A stretch of DNA of 64,000 bases, taken from NCBI GenBank assembly GCA_022496805.1, contig CM040096.1, positions 14,013,501-14,077,500 on the forward strand, read 5' to 3'. The position numbers were made by a program, and so were the translations under genes. This stretch comes from Pohlia nutans (Eukaryota; Streptophyta; Bryopsida; Bryales; Mniaceae). Below the pieces are notes generated by a model. That model was not told the DNA's origin. It ran no database searches and saw nothing but the letters and a program-made list of their open reading frames with translations. How positions within the stretch are numbered: position 1 is the first letter of the stretch; the number at the start of each line of letters is the position of its first letter. This document shows positions 38,120 through 50,046 of the stretch, in pieces.

Positions 38120-39036
38120 TAGAAAAATGGTTTTTGGGTATCAATGAATAGTGTTAGAGTGTGGTGTTCAAGATCCATATTAGCACCAAGGGTGATTGCA
38201 AGCTACGGTCACCTAACTTTTTTGTCACGGTGTAGGAATTGTTGCACTTTATCAATCTTTGGAAAATCACCAATAAATATTAGGATGGAATTTTCTAACA
38301 AAACAAATTGCATTGTTTTAAGAATTCCAAAGTTAAGATGTCGACCATAATAGAGTTTGCAAAGTTTTCAATCTTTCTATCCAAATTAATCATTTTTGCT
38401 TGAATTTGGTAGCGTGTCGCATGTCAAAAATGCACCTATATGCACCTATAATATGGGAAATGCTTGAAGAGGTCAAATTTGAACTTCACAAATTTATAGC
38501 AACATACCACAAGTGCGTACAAAGCTACCATTTTATTTTTAGGGGGTATTATGCTTACTTATTTTTTAATTATTTTTTTCGTGATGTTTTTGTTTTTTAA
38601 GTTTATTGTGCAATTAAAACTTTTTTTGATTTTTTTTTGGAAATGAAATAATGGTCCAATTTCAGAGGTTGGGTATAGAATACATTTTTCATAAAACCTA
38701 ACTATAGAGGTTATGTAAAAAGGCTCTAATTACCCCTGGTGGGTAAAAAATAAAAAGGAATGTTGAGTAAAGCCCATAGTCTCGAAATAAACTTAACGAT
38801 CACTAAAGAGACAATATTAGCATAAACCATGTTTTGGATCATGGCGAATTTGTTTGATCCAAATGAAAGTTGAGAGGTGCACACTACACCACTAGTGCAT
38901 GAGTTGCAGAACTTTTAGCTGCACTAGCTGCAACCCCACTTGGTAGACCGTAGCTTGCAATCGCCTTCAAACTAGTGTTAATATGAGCCTTGGGCACCAT
39001 GCTCTAAGACTATTCCTTAGTGTCCAAAGACTACCC
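38120..39036. mobile_element. Palindromic MITE split at its centre by a second transposon
   Basis: The arms at about 38125-38187 and 38970-39030 are imperfect inverted repeats (TAGAGTGTGGTG against TAGAGCATGGTG; CATATTAGCAC against CATATTAACAC). Together they would form a foldback of about 130-140 bp. Between them lies the 777-bp element at 38190-38966. Confidence 0.65.
38190..38966 (-). mobile_element. Second copy of the GGGTGATTGC TIR transposon
   Basis: It starts GGGTGATTGCAAGCTACGGT and ends with the inverted ACCGTAGCTTGCAATCGCC. It is in the opposite orientation to the copy at 9776-10545 and similar along its length. Flanking CCAA/TCAA is an imperfect 4-bp duplication. Confidence 0.75.
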
Positions 39037-39977
39037 TTTTTACTAATAACATCAATAGTTATTAATTTCAACACAAATTTTCAAAATCAAAGTTGAAGAG
39101 TTTTTTGAAGTAACCAATAGGAGTTGAAGCATTTTGCAATTTAAACATGTCTCATTAAGGGTAGCCTAGTATCAACATTAGAAGTTCTTATGATATACAT
39201 TTTGAATGCCAACGTCTACATAGAATAAATATTGTTGTATGTTTATGTGGTTGGATAATTTACACATGTCTAGGTATGAATAGTTATACATTGGTAATCC
39301 TATGTGTGGTAAAAACAAGTTCTAAATGTTAGTAGGTTTAGAGTTGAATTTTTGACATATTAGAAGAATTAGTGACTCATCACAATTCACAAATTATCTT
39401 TCTAAATTAATGAAGTCTATTGTTCTTTCAGAGTTTGAAATTAGAGAATTAGACTTCAAAGCACCAATTATCTTATTATTATTAAACTTATAAAAATCTC
39501 TAATGTTTTTTTGGCATATTGAAAAAAAATTCACTACACCGTAGAGTGCATCATTTGGATACCACATACAAAAGCTATGAAGGGTCAAAATTCTAGTGGT
39601 AAATATACCACATTGGCATAAGTTGTTGGTAGGTATATCACATTATTAAATGAATACTTATTTCTTATTTCTAAATATAATTTATACATTAAACTTGACA
39701 TGTATATTTGGACAAAGGAAGTATAACATTCTAGATATTTGACATTTAAATACTTAATTGAAAAATTGTTAAATTTTGATAATTTAAAAGTTAATAAAGG
39801 TCTTTAAAACAAACTTGCCTTTGTTTTCAAGTGCCTTCTTTTATAATCCATCAATGAAAATGAAGGTTAACATCTTTTCAATATGCACGAGTAGGAAAAT
39901 TACAAGAATATAAATTTTTGTCCCTCAAACTTAGAATGAACAAATTGGTTTGATTTGCATACCAAATTCACATTAAG

Positions 39978-40100
39978 TTAACTCCTAAATGCTCAAACGA
40001 CCATTTTCTGGTCAATGTCTGAATCTAACGGGCTGCCCAGAACCAAAAAATATGTTTTTGAAAGAATATAAAATATTTTAAAATACCACATCAAGTCTAC
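39978..40100. mobile_element. TTAA-type element end T
   Basis: TTAACTCCTAAATGCTC is followed by GACCA-TTTTC-TGGTC (39999-40013). The next 100 bp match elements J and L in inverted or direct orientation (AAGTCTACTTTCCAACGC). The far end could not be located. Confidence 0.5.
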
Positions 40101-41172
40101 TTTCCAACGCAATTTGAATTTTGTCAGTCTGAGTTAAACTCCACCGGGGAGAATTTTTCAAAGTGGCCTATACATACATTACATAAGCCCATTAGGTTGT
40201 TTTTACAATGAGGTTGAGTTTTCTAACACTTGTATATGTAATAAAGACTTAGATTTTAATATCATTACATTTATAAATTTTCATAATTATGTAACATGAA
40301 TATTCAAAAGTACATAATTTTTTCATTATGAATAGTTTATAATTAAGAAAATTAGTGTGAGATGTTGAAAAATTATGTGAAATAATCTAATAAGTTCATT
40401 TAGTAAAGTGGTGGATACATTATATTACCCTTTATTTGCCATCAAATATTCTTGAAGTTAGACCCTTCATATCAAAAACCTCGCCACTTCATTCATGGCC
40501 ATTTCACATTGAAACAAACACATTGAGCTTGAAGACGTAGAACGGAGATGAGTTGTAGGCGGTCACATCTTCAACGGCAACATGAATAGCTAGTAGTTCT
40601 TACATATTTCCATGAATATTCTAGAATTACAAAATATACAAATTACAATGACATATGACCTAGGATCTAGGATGTTATTCAAATGAGGCTTTCATCGCAA
40701 TAAAGAATACTTCAAATATTAATTGATAAAATATGACAACACTTGCATTTATCCAATCTCACACTTTTCCACATGTGAAACATAATTTTGTAATGCACAT
40801 CCTTCCTTCAAGGTTGTGCTATTAATCATGGTGGAAATAAGTCATGTTGATACTTACTAGATTGGGCAATCCAATCATGGTACATTAATTTTGTATCTTC
40901 TATTTATATATATTTTTTCATTAAAATTTTCCTTTTAGTAGGAAATGTTGTTCTCTTTGTAATGACACCAAATTCAAGTCAATTCTAATTTGGATGCACT
41001 TGTAAATGAATAAAACATTTGAAAATGTAATGAAAAAGTTTTCTTATTATGCTTTAACAACCCATAGAACCTTCTCCAATTTTTTTAAAATTAATGAGAG
41101 CTAGTTATTGTTTTGAGTGACTAATGCAATTGCTTTAGAAGATTCTCAATTTGGCGCTCATTCCATGAAGGA

Positions 41173-41755
41173 TTAACCCCTAATTTCCAAATAATCCATT
41201 TTTTGGACAATGTACGGATTTCATCCACGTTTTCTCATCCGCCATGCACTTATTGCAAGGAAAAAAAATACCACAAAATTCTATGGTAAGATAGCTTCAT
41301 AGAAGTGTGATCTGATTAAAAAGGGGATGATATGTGAAAACATTATGCCTCATTTCATGTTGAAGTGATTCACCAAAAAAATTGAAGATTTTAGTCTAAA
41401 AGTGCTATTGAAAAAATCAACTTATAAAATTAAGCAACCAAAAAATCTCCAAGAATCACTACACTTAGAGTATTACATTTTAACCCATCACAACAAATTT
41501 TATCCACATATTGTCAATATCTTATTCATAATTATCCATCAAATTATTAAAGAATTTTCAATTTCAAGTTTCAAATTTTATACAAAAATATTGGTGACAA
41601 CAATCACAGATCTAACCATATGAATAGAATTTAAAATTTAGTATGTACAAATTTTATTCATACATCAAGTTCAAAATATCCCTCTTAGATGCATTTTATA
41701 ATGCATCTTTGCGATTCTCCAAATCTGAAGTGGATAGTAGGCATTTAGGGGTGAA
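41173..41755 (-). mobile_element. TTAA-type element E (family 1)
   Basis: The left end is TTAACCCCTAATTTCCAAAT with hairpin TCCA-TTTTT-TGGA (41195-41207). The right end is degraded to TGAA. The interior matches elements D, M and N. Confidence 0.75.
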
Positions 41756-41846
41756 CAATAACCTATTTGAGAAAAATATAACACGTTTTAAAATGTGAAA
41801 AATTGATGAGGTTTGACCAGGTAAATGTAGTGTGGACGCTTAGAGC

Positions 41847-42145
41847 ATCTCTACCCATGCTCGCTAAAGGTGACTCGCTAAAATTATTCATCTATATTTG
41901 AAGAGCCCTTGAAATCACACTCCCCCACCCTTGAATGCCCCTCAAGCACCAAAAGTGCACGTCAAATAGTCAATGCACCAATCACAAGTAGAATGTCAGA
42001 TTCAGTCAACTAAACTTAGATTTGGAGGACCATTTCTTAACACGCCAAAGTTGAGGGCCAAGAGGCATTTTTGAAGGGCCCTTAGCATTTTTCATCCACT
42101 TATTGCGTGTGTCAGACTCTTGGCGAGTCCCGGTGGAGATGCTCT
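41847..42145. mobile_element. PIF/Harbinger-like MITE, copy 1
   Basis: TIRs are GAGCATCTCTACC and GGTGGAGATGCTC with a 3-bp TTA duplication on both sides. About 300 bp, nearly identical to the copy at 44707-45003. It sits inside the terminal motif of a TTAA-type element (GTGGACGC/TTA/AGGGTTAA). Confidence 0.85.
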
Positions 42146-43812
42146 TAAGGGTTAACCAAGCCTTAATCTTTGACAGAGCAAAAAGTCAAAATTTACATGG
42201 TTGAATTTTGAATATATAAAATTATTCATGTCATTGCTTGTCAATTGAAAGCCACAGGCCAGCTGGTTGGTGCGGCATGCAAAAAGCCTGTGAGTAGAGA
42301 GCACATTGATTCCCTCATGGCCCCATCATGACGGACAACGTAGATAAAAAGTAGGCAATTAAATTTCCCACGACCTGAAGGGAATGAACGGAAATCCTGT
42401 GACAAATGACACATAAATTATGTAAAGTTGAAAGAGCTCCTTCATTATGCAAACCTGTATGCACATGAGCAATAGCACACCCACTAAAGCAATTGACCAT
42501 ATTTGCAACTATGCACAGAATACCATCCTTATGTACTAATGACAAACATCTCAGCTCCCATTTGTCAGCCACTAGTACATGAGGATGGAATTTCATCCCT
42601 AGGTGTAAAAAGGATTTCCTACATTATATTTTCATGCAATATTACCATACTAAAATGGTTATGTAGAGGGAAATATTCCGATATCACTATATCAGGCTCA
42701 TATTTCGTGGCTTTTTCACTGGCCATGAGCATTTACACCCTATCACTGAATAAACTACGATAATATGTCCCTCTACAACTAATTTAAGGAAGGGCTTGGT
42801 ATCCTAAATTGATGAACAATAATGATTACTCATGTATAGTGATTGTGATTTGTTTACGGACTATATAGTGGGACACATAGCGGTTTAAGTATGTGAAGAC
42901 AATGGCTTGTGACACCAAATCTTGAATGTGATTATAGTAGTTAAAGGGTGGATTGAAGGGATAAGTGTGTGGGTGGTGTAAGAGCATCACCACCAGACCA
43001 ATGGAGCGGTCACGACAACAATAAGAGTCGACGATGATCCGAGTCCCCACCTGTTTTTGGCGCCGCACTAGCTCATGACATCGGTATATGAGATACCGGT
43101 GTTGCTAGAAATCATCTTTTCTTTTTGCTACAACAAGGCATATTTGGAATGTCGTTTTTCCTTCACTCTACCTCGATTAAGTTGATGATGGTTGAGGTGA
43201 CAATTTGGAAGTGAGGTGGATCCAATTCACGATGCCATGAGGGGATCCATGATGGCGTGTGATTGGTGACTGGGCACACACGGTGGCTCATTCCACAACA
43301 TATTTGAAAAAGCTAAAGTAGTCTTGCCATTAGTCTTTGTTGAGCTCACTTGAGTAACTAGTGGCGATAGTTTAACTATATACATGCATTACATTGCATA
43401 AAACTTACAAACAGAGGTTTAGAACACCACTACACCTTAAAAATACTTGTGTGCTTTAATCCTTCGAGGACCAAAATCTTTCCAATATTGTCAAACTTCC
43501 TCATTATGTGCAATTTTTTCATGAAAATTTTCCAATTTATTATGGAAATATTTTTATTAGATGAGATTATATATCTTTTAGTGATTCTATTTACTTTCAA
43601 AATATTTGGATATAAAATGAAATTAATATGATTTTAAGGTTTACTATATATCACAAATCATAATAATTAGAGAAATACTCCAAATGGTATCAATTATTGA
43701 TTAAAAGTTTCTAAATACATAGAATAACTATATGGTGTAAATTGAACCAAATTAACCTATTATGAATTTGAAGATTTGATAAGTGAATATGCGATGTTGT
43801 GCAACGAAGACT
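42146..43812. other. Intergenic, no gene recognised
   Basis: Mixed AT-rich DNA; a stem CGGTAT/ATACCG lies near 43083. GTAAGAGCATCACCACC at about 42979 may be a worn PIF-type end. Confidence 0.5.
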
Positions 43813-44237
43813 TTAACCCCTTGAGTTTGCAAATGTGATAAAATGACCAAGATTTGAAAATTTTCAAAATTCATAAGTAATATAGAAACTAGATTTGATA
43901 AGCTATATTTTCTTAATTGACCTTGCATGCAAAAGATCTCATAATAGAGCATAATAGAGCAATGCAATGGAACACCCTTTTGAAAACTAGATCAAAAGAG
44001 AATCTTCACTTAGATCCTTTTTTCTAAGTAATGAAGGAATGCGATTTGTATTCCATGAATTTTGGGACTACGGTGTCATTGCCACATAAACTGAGTTTCT
44101 AATTTTAACTAGATTGTTGTCCCATTGAAAAAGGTGTTGGCTCCCATTGCTCTATTATGCTATACTCATCTTCTAGGTAAAAATGGAGTTTAACCAGCCA
44201 ACATCCATTATATGGATGATTGTCTTCAAAGGGTTAA
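43813..44237. mobile_element. TTAA-type element Q
   Basis: Ends are TTAACCCCTTGAG and (inward) TTAACCCTTTGAAGAC. The hairpin CATCCAT-TAT-ATGGATG lies at 44202-44218 near the right end. The interior block about 43935-44120 recurs in element R and, inverted, at 22115-22290. Confidence 0.7.
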
Positions 44238-44706
44238 TACTAAACTCTAGCTATATGCAAAATATTCTCCTTCCCTCCCTCTTCCCTCTTTTTACTGATA
44301 GGATCCTTTGGATTTGCTAAAAAAATAGATTTTTGTTTTCAACTCCGTTAATGGTTTTTTTCTTTGTTTTTTTTTGTTTTTTTTTGAATCTAATGAACGT
44401 TTTTTTCCACTGATAGAAGAACAAACTCCACAAATGGTTTTAAAATATATTTTGTAAAGGAAAACTTCACCAATGGAATAAGGATGAAAGCTATAGACTT
44501 TGTAACTGACGAAGTGTTGGTGGATGACATGGTACCAATGATATTTTAAGCTTAAAATAGCCCAATTGCTACACTAGAAATACAGTGGCTAATTTTAATG
44601 AAGGATTTTTGAAAATATCAAAGGAATAATAACCAAATACTTAGGAAAATTTAGGTGAGTCGCCAAATTTTGCCTAGGTATTACTCAAGTATCATCATGG
44701 TAAGAG

Positions 44707-45003
44707 CATCTCCACCCATGCTCGCTAAAGGTGACTCGCTAAAATTATTCATCTATATTTGAAGAGCCCTTGAAATCACTCTCCCCCACCCTTGAATGCC
44801 CCTCAAGCACCAAAAGTGCACGTCAAATAGTCAATGCACCAATCACAAGTAGAATGTCAGATTCAGTCAACTAAACTTAGATTTGGAGGGCCATTTCTTA
44901 ACACGCCAAAGTTGAGGGCCAAAAGGCATTTTTGAAGGGCCCTTAGCATTTTTCATCCACTTATTGCGTGTGTCAGACTCTTGGCGAGTCCCGGTGGAGA
45001 TGC
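44707..45003. mobile_element. PIF/Harbinger-like MITE, copy 2
   Basis: TIRs GAGCATCTCCACC and GGTGGAGATGCTC are flanked by TAA on both sides, the TWA target of PIF/Harbinger. Interior and length match copy 1 with only a few substitutions, indicating recent activity. Confidence 0.9.
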
Positions 45004-45281
45004 TCTAACACCGAGTATCGTGAAAAAAGCTGGCTACTTGGGATAATTGAAAAAATATCACTGCACGGTACCGAAGTGCCCTGTCGGTAGTCAGAAAGTT
45101 CCACGTATATTTTATAGTTTCTTCCCATCCCAGGTGTCGGTGGCCATGCCCAGTCAAAGAGGGTGAAGCCCTTTTTTTTTAAATTTTTTTGGAGGAGGTG
45201 AGATGTCAATCATTAAACTTCCCACAACAGTGGACGGTGGCAACCACGGGGGATTTATCATTATTAATATTTTTTATTTTT

Positions 45282-45725
45282 ATATTGTCTCTGTCCCACC
45301 AGGAGAGAGACTACGGAAACGCTTCGTTTTCAAGGAGTTACATGGCTGAACGGTACAAACAAGGTGTAAAAGTAAATATAGGGTAAATACTAAGGCAGAG
45401 ACTACGTGACTAGCCGCTTGTTTTTATTACTTTTATTCTTATTTCTTGTTTTTTATTGTCTCTGTCCCACCAGGGAGAGAGACCACGGAAACGCTTCGTT
45501 TTCAAGGAGTTACATGGATGAACAATACAAACAAGGTGTAAAAGTAAATCTAGGGTAAATACTAAGGTAGAGACTACGCGACTAGCCGCTTGTTTTGACA
45601 CACATGAATTGTTTTTCACAACCCACTGCAAGGGTTTTCCAATCAAGTAGATAGAGGATTCCACAACCCGGAATTGAACCATCAACTACGCCATTTGATT
45701 TGGGTACCGCTCTACCATCACCTTA
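45282..45725 (-). repeat. tRNA-derived SINE with duplicated body
   Basis: The minus-strand head (GGTGATGGTAGAGCGGTACC, then GTTGATGGTTCAATTCCGGG) lies at 45655-45725. The body occurs twice, 45453-45597 and 45282-45425, each ending at TCTCTCTCCTGGTGGGACAG-type sequence. The two copies differ at only a few positions. Confidence 0.6.
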
Positions 45726-46359
45726 GTAGTTTAGGGTCATCTCGGACCTAACAACTACAGCTTTCACAAGCACGTTGTCCTAGGTCATTTAATTCCTGTT
45801 TATTTTTCTTTTGGTTTTATTTACTTATTTATTTTTGAAATATCCCCTCTAAATCATTTCAAAAGAAGGTTAATAAGTTTTAAATCTTCATTGTATTTCC
45901 TCGAAAAACAAGGACAATGGAACTATGGATTTTTTTTTTGCAAATGGCTAGCTTGTGGGCCTTTAAAGATCAAATTCAACGATGTGGATCTCATTAGAGC
46001 ATCTCCATTGTCCCTATCATTGAATGTAATTTGTACATAGGTCAAATTAATGAAAAGTGGTACAAGTTTTTTTCAAATAACTCCCAATGGCATACCCTTT
46101 CTATGGCAAACAAGAGGCACAATCAATTTAACTCCTAAACGTCTCTTAGATTCCATTTATATAACAACTGTGTATTTGCATATATCATCCATGTCATGCA
46201 CTGAAATATGATGATATATTCAAATATGTTGTATATTTGTGTATCAAGGGTAGCACCAACGAACTTGGTCTTGGTGGTCAATTTGGTAGCACTCCCCTTA
46301 ACGAATTCTGCATTCACAGTGCGCCTTCGGACAATGTTACTCTCTCTATATATATGTTC

Positions 46360-46700
46360 AAAACACCCAATTCGCTAATTTTGCACTTGGCCATATAATC
46401 ATGCACTTGGCCCCCAAGCGCATTAAAAAAATAGTTTGAAAAAATCTCTTAAAAACAGAGATTTTTGTCTTTCTACAATCCCCTACACTATAAAGAAACA
46501 ATTGTTTAATTTATTTGTCATCCTTATCTTTATCTTTATCTTATCTTATCTTTTCTTTTATCTTGTATTTTATTCTTGTCTTCTTTCTTGTCTTCCTCTT
46601 GTCTTCCTTCTTTTTCTTCTAGTCTTCCACTTGTCTTCCTTTTTTTTCCTTCACCTTGCCAATTTTGAAGTTTAAACAATAATTTTTTTTTAAAATAAAA
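46360..46700. repeat. Single arm of the 56090-57200 foldback family
   Basis: AACACCCAATTCGCTAATTT, the double 'GCACTTGGCC' motif and the TCTTATCTTTATC-rich stretch match the foldback arm. No inverted partner follows. Pyrimidine-rich frames in this stretch are artefacts. Confidence 0.6.
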
Positions 46701-47035
46701 ATCAGGGAGCAGGCTGAATCCAATACAAGCCTGAAATGAATCCGGAAGAACAAAAAAAGAAAGAAAAAAAAAAAAAAGTTTAATCCAACAAAGATGAATC
46801 ATTTCACCTTTTCAATATTGTTCTCATATAATGACATGTTAATAATTTAGAAACTTATAAAGGGTGTAGAACCTTTTCAAAAAACATTGTCTGGAAATCC
46901 AAAAGTTTAGGAGCTTTTGACTTCTTGTGCTTCAAAATAAACATCCTCTTTGTGTGGAGAAAGAATTTCCTCTTCCAACCATATGAACTGGACATTAGGT
47001 AGGAAGTGAACCTCGGGCTTTTAGAAATAGACTTG

Positions 47036-47503
47036 TTAACCCCTTCCAATTGTACTCCAACTTGAAAGAGTGATCACCAAATGAATTTCAAAAAGTATGT
47101 AAGACAAAACAAATACAAAACTAACAATGGCTACTATTTACTGGCTATTGGTGCTGGTTTTTGGCTATTGATTGTAGTCAAATTACTCCAACAAACTGTT
47201 AATTCGCGATGGTTTTTCATGTCAACATCATACTTATTATTAATAATTGGACGCTTAGTGAGCAAAAACAACATAGCATAATAGAGGAGTGCAATTGAGC
47301 ACCCTTTTGAAAACTGAATAAAAAAATAATCTTCATTTAGATTCACTTTTCTAAGTAATGAAGGAATGTTATTTGTATTCCATAAAGTTTGGGACTACCG
47401 TGTCATTGCCACATAAACTTAGTTTCTAATTGTAATTAGACTGTGGTCCATTGCAAAAGGGTGTTAGGCTCCCATTTCTCTGTTATGATAGAGGGGGTAT
47501 TAA
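47036..47503. mobile_element. TTAA-type element R
   Basis: It starts TTAACCCCTTCCAATTG and ends GAGGGGGTATTAA. It is related to element Q over its right half. Its right TTAA is also the left TTAA of element J. Confidence 0.6.
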
Positions 47504-48021
47504 GGGCAAAACCTTGATGTATTATAAAATGTCAGTTTCTGTAACTTTGGTTCAAAAGAGAAAATGAGAAGCATGATGCTTAGTAATTATCTGTATAGTT
47601 GAACATTCAAAAAATGTTTTAGATACTCAATTAATGAATTTAGAAGCATTTACCATTTAGTATTCACCAAAATTACAAAATTTTATTTTTAGAATTTGAA
47701 ATTTGGTATGATTGGTTAAAACTAGACATTCTATTCTAAAATTGGAAAAAAAACAATTTATCCAAAGGAGTAAACATCATTAGTTTCCCGAAATAGTAGA
47801 TTTTATAACACTAGGACAATGTTGAGGTTTTTGTCTTTGAAAAATTCTCCTCGGTGGAGTTTAACTTGAATTAACATGATCCAAATTGGGTTGGAAAGTA
47901 GACTTGATTTCCTATTTGAAAATATTTTTTTATTTTTTATAAAAATAGTTTTTCCATCTTGAAAAGCCCGTAAAAAAAGGGCATTGACCATAAAATGGTC
48001 ATTCAGTCACTTAGGAGTTAA
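47500..48021. mobile_element. TTAA-type element J
   Basis: It runs from TTAAGGGCAAAACC to the inverted TTAACTCCTAAGTGAC. The hairpin TGACCA-TAAAA-TGGTCA is at 47985-48001. It is similar to element I along its length. Confidence 0.7.
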
Positions 48022-49013
48022 TTCCTAAATGATGGAGGGATATTGGACAAATCATAGATGTGTTATAATATATGACCTCTTTATCTTCGATGAAGTTTGG
48101 TCTAATAGAGAAAATGAAAATCATAGTGTGTTAAAATTATCCGTACGATTAATTTTCCAGAAACATTTTTAGATCTTCATATAATGAATTTAGAACCCAT
48201 GGTATGCTGAGTGCGTGCGTCACCTCCAAATTAATACTCCTATATACAATTTACTTTATCCATGCATACATACATTAGGCTCATATATATAAGCCTAATG
48301 TATGTATGCATGGATAAAGTAAATTAAAAAAGCAAAAGCCTAACATATGTATACAATGCAAATCATGGCCTAAAAAATAGGCCTGAATTTTTTTCAAATA
48401 AAAAAGTAGTTATTTATCATTGATGAAATCATTAAAAACTTTTTCATCTGGATGATGTAATTCATACAAGTTTTTTCTACTACAAAAGTTACTGTAGTTA
48501 GTGCAATAGTAGTTTCTAGGTTTACTATGCTATGATCTGGCAAGTCATAAGTCTAGAGTGATCCATGCTCATTTCGGTACCAAGACAATTCAATCTCTAT
48601 ATAAAATGGTCGATCCAACAAATCAATTGGTTCTCTCTATTCAACCCACCTATTAGCAATTCTTTTACGCATTCTATAAACCCTTCCTAACTACCAAGTT
48701 TTAATGATCAATGCTTTTGATTTGCTTGGCCTCCCTCTTCTTTTTATTTTTTTCAATGAAGAGGCCTAAGAGTTACTTCTTATCTACATGTTATAAGGGG
48801 ATGACCCTATATGTAAATTTACAATTTTTATCACATTGAAAATGGGCTATGTATATTTTCGAAATTGAATAGAGTATTACCCTAAGTTTATGTATATTTT
48901 GTAACCCCACTCCACAATTAATACCCTTTTGGTCCACTCACGTGTTTCCTTACGGGATATTGTAGTGCACCCCTGGGATTCAAAATGATCATTTCGTCAC
49001 TTAGGCAAGTTAA
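48018..49013. mobile_element. TTAA-type element K
   Basis: It shares TTAA 48018-48021 with J. The left end is TTAATTCCTAAATGATGG; the right end reads inward TTAACTTGCCTAAGTGACG with a perfect palindrome AAATGATCATTT at 48983-48994. It contains the long hairpin at 48248-48325. Confidence 0.6.
48248..48325. repeat. Perfect 34-bp inverted repeat with 10-nt loop
   Basis: The left arm 48248-48281 is the exact reverse complement of 48292-48325; the loop is 10 nt (CATATATATA). Arms read AATTTACTTTATCCATGC and so on. No mismatch is seen, so it is young or maintained. Confidence 0.95.
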
Positions 49014-49019
49014 CCAATA

Positions 49020-49125
49020 TGAGTGTCTCAAAGTGGAAACTCACCTCATAACTTACTCACCCTAAACTGGTTTTGAGTTCTAAAAGACTGCAAAACTAAT
49101 CTATGACGAGTTGTAGAATAACTAG
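49020..49125 (-). repeat. Truncated copy of the 8881/51535 SINE-like family
   Basis: It shares GAGTGTCTCAAAGTGGAAAC and the GTTTTGAGTTC...GACTGCAAAACTA block with the other copies. The head is missing. Confidence 0.5.
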
Positions 49126-49716
49126 TGGGACCCGTGCCGTTGAGCACATTGCAGAAAGAAGGAACGCAGATGAAGGACAACCACTTGTTTTTGAGCTTGG
49201 GTTGTCTCCTTGACGGATTCCAGCACGGAACGGTCGAGTGAGACAAACCGAGCTGTATTGTATTATAGATCTGAATGAAAGCCTTGTGCCATCGTGGGGC
49301 ATGGAACTTATGAAATTGTGGAATTGTTCCTGCCCCTGTGGTACAGACTACAGAGGGCAACAAAATAAAAGAAATCGCTGTCAGACACAGGCACTCGTTT
49401 GAGACGTCAAGATCAAGCAAACTCACAAAGCCTCGTGAACACGCTCATCGAGAAGTATGAACACTCATAATTTAAAACTTATTATTATGAGTATGTGTTG
49501 GTACAAAAGGGATATTCATTTGCAAAGTGGGGCTCATTTCCCCAGAACTGAAGTTGGATTAGATTCTTTTGCGTCAGTCAGTCACTGGGTGGCCTGTGCT
49601 GCATCGTCTTCACAGTGATGCGCACATAATTTACTCCAAAAGTGTCACATAGTTCAGCCCATTTGCATTGGAATTCACGTCCATTTGTGGTTGTTTTTCA
49701 ACTTTACTTTCTCCCA

Positions 49717-50046
49717 TTAACCCCTAAACGTACCAACCCTTTGAACAAAAGTAGATCCTAGCCTCAAAAGTAGACATTAGCATGGCTCAGATGTACATGA
49801 GGTGCACATGACAGGACCATTGCCAGTCTAAAATCTACCCAACAAATTTGACATACTTGTAGTTGGAGGCCTCTCCAATATTATCAACAGCTCCCCATCA
49901 CGAGAGATTTATTGTAATTGGTAGAGAATTTAATAGGCTTACAAAGATGACTTGGATGAAAGTCATCCGAGGTTGTATGAGAAAGTTGCAAGGCTTTGAA
50001 TCTGTTCGTGATCCAGTTTCTAGACGTTGGGACGTTTAGGAATTAA
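49717..50046. mobile_element. TTAA-type element F (330-bp MITE)
   Basis: Ends TTAACCCCTAAACGTACC and (inward) TTAATTCCTAAACGTCCC are well matched. The right end has a weak stem (GTCTAG/TGGATC). It shares TTAA 50043-50046 with element G. Confidence 0.8.

Noticed and set aside
49046..49426. 126-codon minus-strand frame
   Set aside because: It overlaps a SINE-like fragment, has no known domain and no intron/exon context.
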